This document shows positions 25,594-33,675 of a stretch of DNA of 51,106 nucleotides, piece after piece. Numbering within the stretch: the first letter of the stretch is position 1; the number at the start of each line of letters is the position of its first letter. The stretch comes from an uncultured Chloroflexota bacterium (GTDB taxonomy: Bacteria > Chloroflexota > Anaerolineae > Anaerolineales > Villigracilaceae). Both the position numbers and the translations under genes were made by a program. The notes below the pieces were generated by a model. That model made no database searches, had not been told where the DNA came from, and was given only the letters and a program-made list of their open reading frames with translations. The DNA is taken from positions 1 to 51,106 of the forward strand of contig CAIWRB010000457.1 in the NCBI GenBank assembly GCA_903914955.1, in the 5' to 3' direction.

Positions 25594-26385
25594 ATGACAA
25601 CACCCGACAGCGCGCCTTCCGTAGCGCTTGAACCAAAAACAAAACTTAGCGGAAAAATATTGAAGACAACACTCGCGGGGGCGCTTGTGGACATCGGCCA
25701 AAGTGTTCCTGGCGTGATTCACATTTCACAGCTCCAACAAGAAGCAGTCAATAAAGTGGAAGATGTTGTCAAGGAAGGCCAAACTGTCGAAGTTTGGGTA
25801 CGTCGTGTTAAGAAAGACCGCGTCGAACTAACCATGATCGAACCGCTCGGATTCGAGTGGAAAGAGATCGTGCCTGACATGATCGTGAAAGGCAAAGTTG
25901 TTCGGATCGAAACTTATGGCGCATTCGTAGATTTCGGTGCAGAACGCCCCGGCTTGATTCATGTCAGCGAACTCACCCGCGGATATGTCAAGACCGCCAG
26001 TGAAGTGGTAAAAGAAGGCGAAGAGATCGAAGCGAAAGTATTGGATGTCGATCGCCGCAAACGCCAGATCCGCTTGAGTATGAAAGCGCTTCAGCCGGAA
26101 ATTGTTGAAGAAGTCAAACCTGAGCGCGAAGAGCGCAAACGAACTCCTGGCGGTGGCACAGCTGACAAGCGCAAACCGAAAGGTAAAAAACAGGAAGAAG
26201 ATTTCCAAGTAGAAGTGGAAGTATCAACCGAGCCGCAATATACTGCTATGCAGATGGCATGGCAGGCAGCTCTTGATCGCTCCAAAGGCCACAGCAAAGT
26301 CCGACCAAAGTCATACAAATCTGCGACGGAAGAACAGGAAAAACTTTTCAACCGTACTCTTGAAAAAAGAGTTTCAAGTAGCTAA
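25594..26385 (+). CDS. S1 RNA-binding domain protein (two S1 domains)
   Basis: This 263-residue protein has two S1 OB-fold RNA-binding domains, at about 16-85 and 93-165. The second is nearly canonical (GKVVRIETYGAFVDFG, GLIHVSEL, VKVLDVDRRKRQIRLSMKA-like). The C-terminal third is rich in Lys, Glu and Arg and probably disordered. It is like the short ribosomal S1-type proteins or YugI, which bind mRNA or ribosomes. It is much shorter than ribosomal protein S1 itself. It has its own promoter and terminator, so it is monocistronic. Confidence 0.85.
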   Translation: MTTPDSAPSVALEPKTKLSGKILKTTLAGALVDIGQSVPGVIHISQLQQEAVNKVEDVVKEGQTVEVWVRRVKKDRVELTMIEPLGFEWKEIVPDMIVKGKVVRIETYGAFVDFGAERPGLIHVSELTRGYVKTASEVVKEGEEIEAKVLDVDRRKRQIRLSMKALQPEIVEEVKPEREERKRTPGGGTADKRKPKGKKQEEDFQVEVEVSTEPQYTAMQMAWQAALDRSKGHSKVRPKSYKSATEEQEKLFNRTLEKRVSSS

Positions 26386-26423
26386 ATCAAAAAGAGCGAG
26401 TTCATAACTCGCTCTTTTTGATT
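26385..26423. terminator. bidirectional terminator between the S1 gene and prfB
   Basis: An 18-bp perfect inverted repeat (26385-26402 and 26406-26423) has a three-base loop. The A-tract and T-tract on each arm suit termination from both convergent genes. Confidence 0.85.
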
Positions 26424-26469
26424 CTTATTATATCGACATCAAAAGACTTCCACCCCGCGAAGACCCGTC

Positions 26470-27559
26470 CTATTTGTTAAACTCACTTTTCAAAAAAGAT
26501 TCCATAAAGTTATTCAAATTCCCATCCAACACAGATTGCGTATTCCCCATTTCAAATTCTGTGCGATGATCCTTGACCATTTGATAGGGATGTAAAACAT
26601 ACGAGCGGATCTGACTGCCCCACTCGGCTTTTGTATATTCACCACGCAGGATCGCGCGCTCTTCATCTCTTTCCGCTGTCCGCAATTCGAGCAAACGTGC
26701 GCGCAGGATATTCATCGCAAACTCACGGTTCTGAGATTGTGATCTTTCATTCTGACAAGTGACAACAATTCCAGTTGGGATGTGCGTCAAACGCACTGCT
26801 GTGGCATTCTTCTGAACATTTTGCCCGCCTGCGCCTGAGGAACGAAACACATCCAATTTTATATCCCCCGGATTAATATCAATATTTGCCTCCTCCATGG
26901 ACACCTGCGGCAAAACTTCGATCAGCGCAAAAGATGTATGTCTGCGATGCGCAGCGTCAAATGGAGAAAGACGCACCAGACGATGAACTCCTTTTTCCGA
27001 GCGCAAATATCCAAACGAATATTGACCGCTTATCGCGATGGTTATACTTTTTGTGCCTGCTTCTTCACCAGGTGAAAAATCCAAAATATCAGTGGTAAAT
27101 CCCTGGTCTTCCGCCCAACGCAGATACATGCGCTGAAGCATGGCCGCCCAATCCTGCGAATCCGTTCCACCTGCGCCGGCGTGAATCGCGAGGATTGCGT
27201 CATCGTGATCGTACGGGCCGGAGAGCATGGTGGTGAAGGCGCGTTTTTCAAGATCAGATTCAAGTTTCGCGATCTCAACTTCCAATTCGCCGCGCATCGA
27301 TTCGTCATCGAGCTGCGACAACTCGGTCAGATCATGAAGATGCTGTTTAATAGAATTCCACGATTCGACCTCATTACGCAAACTTGCGACGGTCTTCATC
27401 ACACGCTGGGCGTTCGTCGAGTTATTCCAAAAATCCGGATGCTCCGCATCTTTTTCAAGTTGTGCTAATTGAATTTCCTTGCCCAGCAAGTCAAAGACGC
27501 ACCAATAGTTGTTGAGTCAGGTCATTCGCGGCCTGCAAACGATTATTCAAATCTTGCAT
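26470..27559 (-). CDS. prfB: peptide chain release factor 2 with programmed +1 frameshift
   Basis: Release factor 2 recognises UGA and UAA. The gene starts at 27559 (site GTAGGAGTTATC) and runs 22 codons to CTT TGA C at 27496-27490. This is the classic autoregulatory site, and a +1 shift at CUU joins it to the second reading frame. The product would be 362 residues. GGTG lies a few bases upstream as an internal Shine-Dalgarno. The specificity motif SPF (RLVRLSPFDAAHRRH) and the catalytic GGQ (SSGAGGQNVQ) are present. It is 8 bases downstream of ftsY on the same strand. Confidence 0.95.
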
Positions 27560-27567
27560 GATAACTC

Positions 27568-28479
27568 CTACGTGTTGGATAAAATACCATCGACAAAAGC
27601 GTTAGGGTCAAAGGGTTGCAGATCTTCAGGCTGTTCGCCCAAGCCAGCAAATAAAATCGGCAGACCTAATTCACGTTGAATGGCAAACGCCATCCCGCCG
27701 CGCGCAGATGAATCAAGTTTTGACAGGATCACACCAGTCACGTGTACGGCTTCTTTAAATGCACGCGCCTGTTGGAGAGCATTCTGCCCGGTGGTCGCAT
27801 CCAGTACAAGCCACACTTCATGCGGCGCGCCGTCCAGCGCTTTTCCAACCACACGATTAACTTTTTTCAATTCTTCCATTAAATTAAAACGCGTATGCAG
27901 GCGTCCCGCGGTATCAATCATAACGATGTCTACACTGCGGGCGACTCCTGCCTGAACGGCATTGAACGCCACTGCACCAGGGTCAGACTCCGAAGCGCCG
28001 ACGATCACCTCGACCTTTAGCCTATCGCCCCAAACTTGAAGTTGATCCATCGCCGCGGCGCGGAAGGTGTCTGCGGCGCCGAGCAGAACTTTCCTGCCTT
28101 CAGAACGAAAGCGTGATGCAAGTTTTGCAATGGTTGTAGTTTTTCCCGAGCCATTCACACCGACCACCAAAATAATGGATGGTTTATGATCCAAATTTAA
28201 AACAGGCGGCCCTTCGAGGCGGACGCGTAACTCCTGCCGAAGCGCTGAAAAAAGCTCATTGGCACGAATCAGTCCCTCGGTCCGTTGGATGCGTTTAAGA
28301 GAATCCAAAACGGAAGTTGCGGTTTCGATTCCCATATCCGCTTGAATGAGGAGTGTTTCCAGATCTTCCCAAGTTTCAGCGGTGATCTCTGATGTTCCAA
28401 GCAACGAAGCGATCTGCCCAAAGGCTGCTTTGCTCGTTCGGGCGAGCCCGTCTTTCCATCGTGAAAATATATTAGACAT
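27568..28479 (-). CDS. ftsY: signal recognition particle receptor FtsY
   Basis: The 303-residue protein is the SRP GTPase receptor that docks ribosome-nascent chains at the membrane. It shows an N-terminal four-helix N domain and the G domain with G1 GVNGSGKTTTIAKLA, DTAGRLHTRFNLMEEL (G3) and SKLDSSARGG (G4-G5). The acidic A domain of long FtsY proteins is missing, so membrane attachment uses the N domain. The ATG has no clear ribosome site, and the -10 box ends 8 bases upstream, suggesting a leaderless mRNA. Confidence 0.95.
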   Translation of the reverse strand: MSNIFSRWKDGLARTSKAAFGQIASLLGTSEITAETWEDLETLLIQADMGIETATSVLDSLKRIQRTEGLIRANELFSALRQELRVRLEGPPVLNLDHKPSIILVVGVNGSGKTTTIAKLASRFRSEGRKVLLGAADTFRAAAMDQLQVWGDRLKVEVIVGASESDPGAVAFNAVQAGVARSVDIVMIDTAGRLHTRFNLMEELKKVNRVVGKALDGAPHEVWLVLDATTGQNALQQARAFKEAVHVTGVILSKLDSSARGGMAFAIQRELGLPILFAGLGEQPEDLQPFDPNAFVDGILSNT

Positions 28480-28487
28480 GACGCGGC

Positions 28488-28493
28488 ATTATA
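28488..28493 (-). promoter_or_regulatory. ftsY -10 box, possible leaderless start
   Basis: The minus strand reads TATAAT, with its end 8 bases before the ftsY ATG. This would place the transcription start at or next to the start codon. No convincing -35 is seen. Confidence 0.4.
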
Positions 28494-28523
28494 CCCTACA
28501 GGCACAATGTATCAGGGAATTTA

Positions 28524-28532
28524 TGTTATACT
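28524..28532 (+). promoter_or_regulatory. thioredoxin gene extended -10 promoter
   Basis: TGTTATACT reads as an extended -10 (TGnTATACT) with a weak -35. The start codon is about 45 bases further on, with an AAAGGATT ribosome site between. Confidence 0.45.
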
Positions 28533-28577
28533 TTTTTGGCTCAATATAGAAAAAATTATACTAAAAGGATTAATAAA

Positions 28578-28922
28578 ATGAACGGTGAACCTATTCATAT
28601 TTCAGATGAAAGTTTTGAAAAAGATGTGATGCAATCAGCGTTGCCCGTGATCGTGGATTTTTGGGCACCGTGGTGCGGTCCCTGCAAGACGATCGCCCCC
28701 ACACTCGAGAAGCTGGCCAAGGAACAGGATGGCAAACTGATCGTGGCAAAGATCAACACGGACGACCACTCAGAATGGATGCAGAAATTTGGTATTCAAG
28801 GTATTCCAACTTTGTTATTTGTTTCTGGCGGCAAAGTTGTGCATCGCCAAGTTGGTGCGCTTCCAGAACAGATGCTGCGTGAAGTCGTCACGCAGTTCAT
28901 GGAAGTTATCAGTCAGAATTAG
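28578..28922 (+). CDS. trxA: thioredoxin
   Basis: A 114-residue thioredoxin with active-site WCGPC (C33, C36), which reduces disulfides in cytosolic client proteins. The cis-Pro is in IQGIPTLLFV, and the fold length is standard. The start at MNGEPIHIS follows AAAGGATT. A longer reading frame from 28536 is not supported by a ribosome site. Confidence 0.95.
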   Translation: MNGEPIHISDESFEKDVMQSALPVIVDFWAPWCGPCKTIAPTLEKLAKEQDGKLIVAKINTDDHSEWMQKFGIQGIPTLLFVSGGKVVHRQVGALPEQMLREVVTQFMEVISQN

Positions 28923-29097
28923 TCAATTAATCATATATTGAGGAAGGTATTTTTTAACTTCAATCGGAAAATATTCCCAACCAGGTCAGCACACGCTGTC
29001 ACCAGAGCGGTAGCAGGCAGATTAAGATTTTACGATCAAGGTTTTCAATGACCTTGCTGAAAATAAAAATACCAATAAAGTTGAAATAAGAGGAACC

Positions 29098-29721
29098 ATG
29101 GAGAAAAAAATGATTAAAAGATTTTTACCCGTTTTGCTTATGCTAACCACAATAATAACTGCATGCGGCCCGCAAGGCACACCAACCATGACATCAGCTG
29201 ATGTTCAAGGTACGGCTGTTTCGGCCGCATGGACAATGGTTGCGATGACCCAAGCCGCCATTCCGACATCCACACCCACCGAAATACCAAGTCCGACTCC
29301 GTTACCTACCTTTACGCCTTTACCACCACCAACAATAGATATTGCGCTTGTGCCTGCATTGCTTCCCACTAGCACACAAACATCCGGCGATCCCTGTGAT
29401 GGCTACAAAAATCTGGTTGTTAGTCAAGGAGCCAGAATGACCCGCTTACGGTTACAAAATGAAGCGGGCGCTCCTGTAACCCTTTCGATCTATCTCTACA
29501 AGACCCCATTCGGAGATTGTGGTTACAGCGGATTCACACTCACAAAAGGCGGCAAAGTTTTTATTGATTATCCGCAGGGATGTTATTTCTTCGCAGCAAT
29601 CATCAATAACCCAAAGAGTCCGAGCAAAGCTTTCGGTGGTGGCGAATCCACTTGCGCAAATAACGATGATCTGTGGATGGTTAGGATCGGCAAAGAATCC
29701 ATCAACTTAGCTTCCCCGTAA
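29098..29721 (+). CDS. lipoprotein with Thr/Pro-rich linker
   Basis: The 207-residue protein begins with a lipoprotein signal peptide. The lipobox ends ITAC with lipid Cys C23. Next is a Thr/Pro/Ser-rich stalk (about 55-85, PTSTPTEIPSPTPLPTFTPL) and a C-terminal domain with several Cys that could form disulfides (DPCDGY, GDCGY, GCYF, TCANN). That domain may be a beta-sandwich of unknown role. It is probably anchored at the outer face of the membrane. The AGAGGAACC ribosome site supports this start. Confidence 0.7.
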   Translation: MEKKMIKRFLPVLLMLTTIITACGPQGTPTMTSADVQGTAVSAAWTMVAMTQAAIPTSTPTEIPSPTPLPTFTPLPPPTIDIALVPALLPTSTQTSGDPCDGYKNLVVSQGARMTRLRLQNEAGAPVTLSIYLYKTPFGDCGYSGFTLTKGGKVFIDYPQGCYFFAAIINNPKSPSKAFGGGESTCANNDDLWMVRIGKESINLASP

Positions 29722-29734
29722 ACGAAATCTCCCG

Positions 29735-29778
29735 TAGGAGAAAAAATAGCGGCCTTTCAGCCGCTATTTTTTCTCCTA
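29735..29778. terminator. bidirectional terminator between the lipoprotein gene and murA
   Basis: A 19-bp perfect inverted repeat (29735-29753 with 29760-29778) carries A/T-runs in both arms and closes both convergent genes. The murA stop lies in the right arm. Confidence 0.9.
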
Positions 29779-31056
29779 TTCAGAAACACGTTCTATTTTC
29801 GCGCCCAACAAACGCAATTTTTCATCTACTCGTTCATAGCCCCGCTCGATCTGACTGATATTTCTTATTTTGGATGTGCCTTTTGCCGCCAAAGCTGCCA
29901 ACACCAGTGCCATACCAGCCCGAATATCAGGGCTTTCAAGCTTTTCACTGTAGAGCTGTGTGCGGCCTTGAATTAAAACCCTGTACGGATCACACAATAT
30001 GATACGCGCTCCCATCCCCACTAGTTTGTCTGTAAAATACATGCGTCCTGAAAACATCCAGTCATGGAATAATACGGAGCCAACCGCTTGGGTAGCGACT
30101 GTAATGGCAATACTGGTCAAGTCGGTTGGAAAAGCAGGCCAGACATTGGTTTTGATTTCAGGCACTGCCCCATCCAAATCAGAGGCGATCACAAGCTCCT
30201 GCTCCGAAGGGACGATCAAGTCATTTCCGTCAATCAGCCACTTCACTCCCAAACGATGAAAGACCTGTCCTACCATTTCTAAATGTTCAATCCCTGCGTT
30301 ACGAATTCGAATTTCTCCGCGGGTGACCACTGCCGCTCCAATGTAACTTACAACTTCCAGCAGATCGGGTCCGATCGTAAATTCTCCGCCTTTCAATGTA
30401 GTCACACCTGAAATATGTAAAGTATTCGAACCAATTCCCTCTATTTTTGCACCTAGAATATTTAAAAACCGACAAACTTCCTGAACGTGTGGCTCGGAAG
30501 CCGCGTTACGGATTTGAGTTTCGCCTTTGGCAAGCACCGCCGCCATGACAGCATTTTCCGTGGCAGTCACACTCGCTTCATCGAGAAGAATATCTGCACC
30601 CTGTAATTCACCAGATTCAATATCGAAGACCCGGTCATAGGTTATCTTTGCGCCGAGCGCACGTAATGCCAAGATATGTGTATCCAAACGCCGGCGACCA
30701 ATCACATCTCCGCCGGGGGGCGGCAATCGAAGGCCCCCAGCACGCGCGAGCACTGGTCCAGCGATGAGAATTGATGCTCGAATGCGGCGACACAGATCCG
30801 GGTCAAGATGAGAAGCCGTCAGTTCCCGAGTTGTGATCCGCCAGGTATTAGTATCCAATTCTTCAATTTGCGCACCTAGGCTCTCGATCAGTTTTCGCAT
30901 CGCCAACACATCACGGATCTGAGGCACATTATGAAGCACAACCGGTTCTGCCGTAAGCAAACATGCGGCCAGTAAAGGCAATGCGGCATTCTTGTTTCCC
31001 GAAGGGGTTACCTCACCATGTAATGAATACCCGCCTTCGATAATAAATTCTTCCAT
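29776..31056 (-). CDS. murA: UDP-N-acetylglucosamine 1-carboxyvinyltransferase (Asp-type active site)
   Basis: A 426-residue MurA that adds enolpyruvate from PEP to UDP-GlcNAc, the first committed step of peptidoglycan synthesis. SGNKNAALPLLAA at 19-31 contains the substrate-binding Lys. In the active-site loop the sequence is PPGGDVIGRRRLD, so the Cys that fosfomycin alkylates in typical MurA is Asp117. Such enzymes are active but fosfomycin-insensitive in mycobacteria and some other bacteria. The start at MEEFIIEGGY follows AAGGAGATCTTT. The rest of the protein is full length and conserved. Confidence 0.93.
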   Translation of the reverse strand: MEEFIIEGGYSLHGEVTPSGNKNAALPLLAACLLTAEPVVLHNVPQIRDVLAMRKLIESLGAQIEELDTNTWRITTRELTASHLDPDLCRRIRASILIAGPVLARAGGLRLPPPGGDVIGRRRLDTHILALRALGAKITYDRVFDIESGELQGADILLDEASVTATENAVMAAVLAKGETQIRNAASEPHVQEVCRFLNILGAKIEGIGSNTLHISGVTTLKGGEFTIGPDLLEVVSYIGAAVVTRGEIRIRNAGIEHLEMVGQVFHRLGVKWLIDGNDLIVPSEQELVIASDLDGAVPEIKTNVWPAFPTDLTSIAITVATQAVGSVLFHDWMFSGRMYFTDKLVGMGARIILCDPYRVLIQGRTQLYSEKLESPDIRAGMALVLAALAAKGTSKIRNISQIERGYERVDEKLRLLGAKIERVSE

Positions 31057-31081
31057 AAAGATCTCCTTGAAAACCTTCAAA

Positions 31082-31110
31082 ATTGTAAGGTATTTTTATT
31101 AATTCGCCAA
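31082..31110 (-). promoter_or_regulatory. murA promoter
   Basis: On the minus strand, TTGGCG (31110-31105) and TACAAT (31087-31082) are 17 bases apart, about 25 bases before the ATG. Confidence 0.55.
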
Positions 31111-31147
31111 GAACATTACAATCGACTTGCACACAAGACCGATCATG

Positions 31148-31176
31148 TTGACGCACCAATTTAGAATTATAATAAT
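31148..31176 (+). promoter_or_regulatory. promoter of the prepilin peptidase gene, possibly leaderless
   Basis: TTGACG (31148-31153) and AATAAT (31171-31176) are 17 bases apart; an overlapping TATAAT is at 31168-31173. The ATG at 31182 lies about where transcription would begin, and there is no Shine-Dalgarno. Confidence 0.5.
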
Positions 31177-31181
31177 TTCAA

Positions 31182-31970
31182 ATGAATCTCACTCTAGTCA
31201 TACCCGCATTGATAGGATGGCTCGCAGGATTAATTGTAAACTATCTTGCCGATGTTCTACCCATCACACGGCGACTCAGCCAACCGACCTGCCCACAATG
31301 CGATTCGCAATTCGCGTGGAAAGATTATTTCTTTTTTCGCCCCTGCCCAAATAGACACCCACGCAAAATCCGTCTTTGGATTGTTCAAGCAGTAATGCTG
31401 GCATTAAGCATTTACATTTGGATCAAGCCTCCATCCAGACTTGGATATATCTTTGGATTTATTCTTCTGATTTACTTTGGGATTATATTCGTGATCGATA
31501 TGGAATACCGGCTAATTCTTCACCCGACCAGCATCTTCGGTTCTTTTCTTGGACTGGTAGTTGGCTGGCTGAATTGGGGATTAGTGCCAACTTTGACAGG
31601 TGGTTTATGCGGACTATTGATCATGTTGGCATTATATTTTTTTGGCGTTATCTTCACACGCATACGGACAAAACGCATGCTCGCCCTTGGCCAGGAAACC
31701 GATGATGAAGAAGCCCTTGGCGCAGGCGATGTGATTCTAATTACCATCCTAGGCTTTATACTTGGGTGGCCGCTAATCTGGTTCGGGATGCTATTTGGCA
31801 TTCTGCTTGGAGGCTTTTTTAGTTTATTGCTGGTTCTTTGGCTGGTAATTTCGAGGAAATATGAGAAGAACGCATTAATGCTCTTCGTCCCATACGGCCC
31901 ATATTTTATTACCAGCGCCTTTCTGATCATCTTTTTTCCAAAATTTATCGCTATGATCGTACCTGGATAA
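31182..31970 (+). CDS. A24 prepilin peptidase (PilD/TadV-like)
   Basis: A 262-residue aspartic peptidase of the prepilin type with about eight membrane segments. The catalytic aspartates are D106 in VIDMEYRLI and D183 in GAGD (180-183). An N-terminal zinc-ribbon-like region keeps three cysteines, C37, C40 and C55 (CPQC and CPN), rather than the four of PilD, so its methylase-associated part is degenerate. It would trim the positively charged leaders of the TadE/TadG proteins encoded next. It starts the cluster with a possibly leaderless promoter. Confidence 0.85.
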   Translation: MNLTLVIPALIGWLAGLIVNYLADVLPITRRLSQPTCPQCDSQFAWKDYFFFRPCPNRHPRKIRLWIVQAVMLALSIYIWIKPPSRLGYIFGFILLIYFGIIFVIDMEYRLILHPTSIFGSFLGLVVGWLNWGLVPTLTGGLCGLLIMLALYFFGVIFTRIRTKRMLALGQETDDEEALGAGDVILITILGFILGWPLIWFGMLFGILLGGFFSLLLVLWLVISRKYEKNALMLFVPYGPYFITSAFLIIFFPKFIAMIVPG

Positions 31971-32040
31971 TAACCTCTTCCACATCAGTCGGGAGTCTTT
32001 TCTTGCAGGAAAGATATCCCTTTCTTATCAAGAGCAAAAT

Positions 32041-33183
32041 TTGAAATCATCCTTTATCAAACCACATAAAAATAAAAAAAAATATGGGCAGGCAATGGTG
32101 GAATTCATGCTCGCCTTGCCTCTTCTTCTATTGTTAATCTACGGAACGATCGAGGTAGGGCGTCTTATATTCATTTTCTCCTCTGTTGCCAATGCATCGC
32201 GGCAAGCGGCGCAATATGGCTCTGCCACCGGCGAGATCGACAATGTGGCCTTCTACCAAAACTGCGATGGCATTCGGGATGTTGCCAACGAGTCGGCATA
32301 CATCGTTGCATTCGATGAGATTAATATCACTTATGACCGTGGCATAAATAAGGATGGAACCCAGATTCCCATTTCGGACATTGACCCGAATCCAAAAGCT
32401 GACACATGTCCGATCGATCAGAATATGATCCGCAACGGCGACCGTATTATTGTGCAAGTTTCAGCGCGTTATGAACCGATCATATCGATCATCCCGATTG
32501 ATCCACTGGAAATTGTATCAGCAAGCGCGCACACCTTTTTAGTCTCCATCCCTATTGTCGGCTCAGCCATGCCGACCGGATTTTTTGCTGAAACCAGCAC
32601 CCCCTCCCGAGTACCTACTATACTCACCTCAACCAGCTCGCCAACGATCGCAGCGACATTCACGGCTATTCATATTCCGCCATCGGGTAATACACCAACA
32701 AATATCCAACCGGTAAATACCATCCCTCCCACATTAACATTTACACCAACCAGGACATCGCTCCCAACCTACACACCTTCCATCACGCCTACGCCAATTA
32801 GCTGCTCGGGGCTCAGTGGCGTTTTTCATGGTCCGCTTACAATTGTTGATAATATTATGAAAATGCGGATCAATAACCAAAGTGGGCACGTACTCTCAAC
32901 CGCTCAAATATATCTTGAGTGGAATCATGATAGAGGGCATCAATCGGGCAATGATACAACCTTGCATCTCAGGCAGATCTTGATAGCTGATCAAATTTGG
33001 AATGGCGACATCCAAACACCATCTGCATACATCCCCGCGTTCTACCCGTTCATTCCGATCGGCGAATCGGTTATTGAATTTAGATTCCATCAGAGTTACG
33101 ATCTGGCAGATGGGACAGAGCGGATCATCATTAACATATCCACGCCGGGCTGCACAAATTACCCTGTAGATTCAAGGAATTAA
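32041..33183 (+). CDS. TadE-like pseudopilin with Thr/Pro linker
   Basis: A 380-residue TadE-type protein. The short basic leader ends at KKYGQAMVEF, with Glu21 in the pilin E5-like position, followed by a hydrophobic helix (about 21-45). Next comes an external domain (about 60-180), a Thr/Ser/Pro-rich linker (about 190-250) and a C-terminal beta-rich domain (about 255-380) with ISCSGLSGVFHGPL at its start. It is likely processed by the neighbouring peptidase and displayed outside. The start is TTG, with a weak ribosome site, as no ATG precedes the signal. Confidence 0.8.
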   Translation: MKSSFIKPHKNKKKYGQAMVEFMLALPLLLLLIYGTIEVGRLIFIFSSVANASRQAAQYGSATGEIDNVAFYQNCDGIRDVANESAYIVAFDEINITYDRGINKDGTQIPISDIDPNPKADTCPIDQNMIRNGDRIIVQVSARYEPIISIIPIDPLEIVSASAHTFLVSIPIVGSAMPTGFFAETSTPSRVPTILTSTSSPTIAATFTAIHIPPSGNTPTNIQPVNTIPPTLTFTPTRTSLPTYTPSITPTPISCSGLSGVFHGPLTIVDNIMKMRINNQSGHVLSTAQIYLEWNHDRGHQSGNDTTLHLRQILIADQIWNGDIQTPSAYIPAFYPFIPIGESVIEFRFHQSYDLADGTERIIINISTPGCTNYPVDSRN

Positions 33184-33189
33184 TAATTC

Positions 33190-33675
33190 GTGATTAATAT
33201 TCAAACCAAAATAAAAAAATCTGGCAGAAACGAACGCGGTCAAAGTCTGGTTGAGTTGGCTGTCAGTCTGCCGGTACTCATCCTACTTTTGCTCGGCACA
33301 GTTGATTTTGGCATGGCGATCTTCTCTTACTCAATATTAAGAGACGCCGCTCAGGAAGGCGCATTTTACGGTTCATTCAATCCAGTCAACAAAGCAGAGA
33401 TCGAAAATCGCGCCCGTAACATCTCGCCGCGTAATAACGATGTTGTTTTTTCATCCCCGGTAAACTTGAGAGACGAAACGCTCGTCAAAGTGACAGTAAA
33501 AACGATCGGCGGCCCGTGCCAGGGCATAACGAAAAACGCAGCCAACAGCTTGCGAGTCAGTGTATCTTATAAATATCCGATTCTAATGCCTTTCGCCGGG
33601 CAAATTCTAGGCGATAATACGATCCTACTTACCGGTACCGCCAGCAACGTCATCCTTCAACCCGCATGCCCATGA
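33190..33675 (+). CDS. TadE-like pseudopilin (short)
   Basis: A 161-residue minor pilin-like protein with leader ERGQSLVELAVSLPVL (Glu22) and a long N-terminal helix, typical of TadE. The rest is a small outer domain. The start is GTG. The stop is followed in overlap (10 bases) by the next gene, so they are coupled. It contains few special residues beyond the pilin-like start. Confidence 0.8.
   Translation: MINIQTKIKKSGRNERGQSLVELAVSLPVLILLLLGTVDFGMAIFSYSILRDAAQEGAFYGSFNPVNKAEIENRARNISPRNNDVVFSSPVNLRDETLVKVTVKTIGGPCQGITKNAANSLRVSVSYKYPILMPFAGQILGDNTILLTGTASNVILQPACP

Noticed and set aside
28923-29097. Possible riboswitch ahead of the lipoprotein gene
   Set aside because: Small stems are visible, but no known riboswitch core could be matched.
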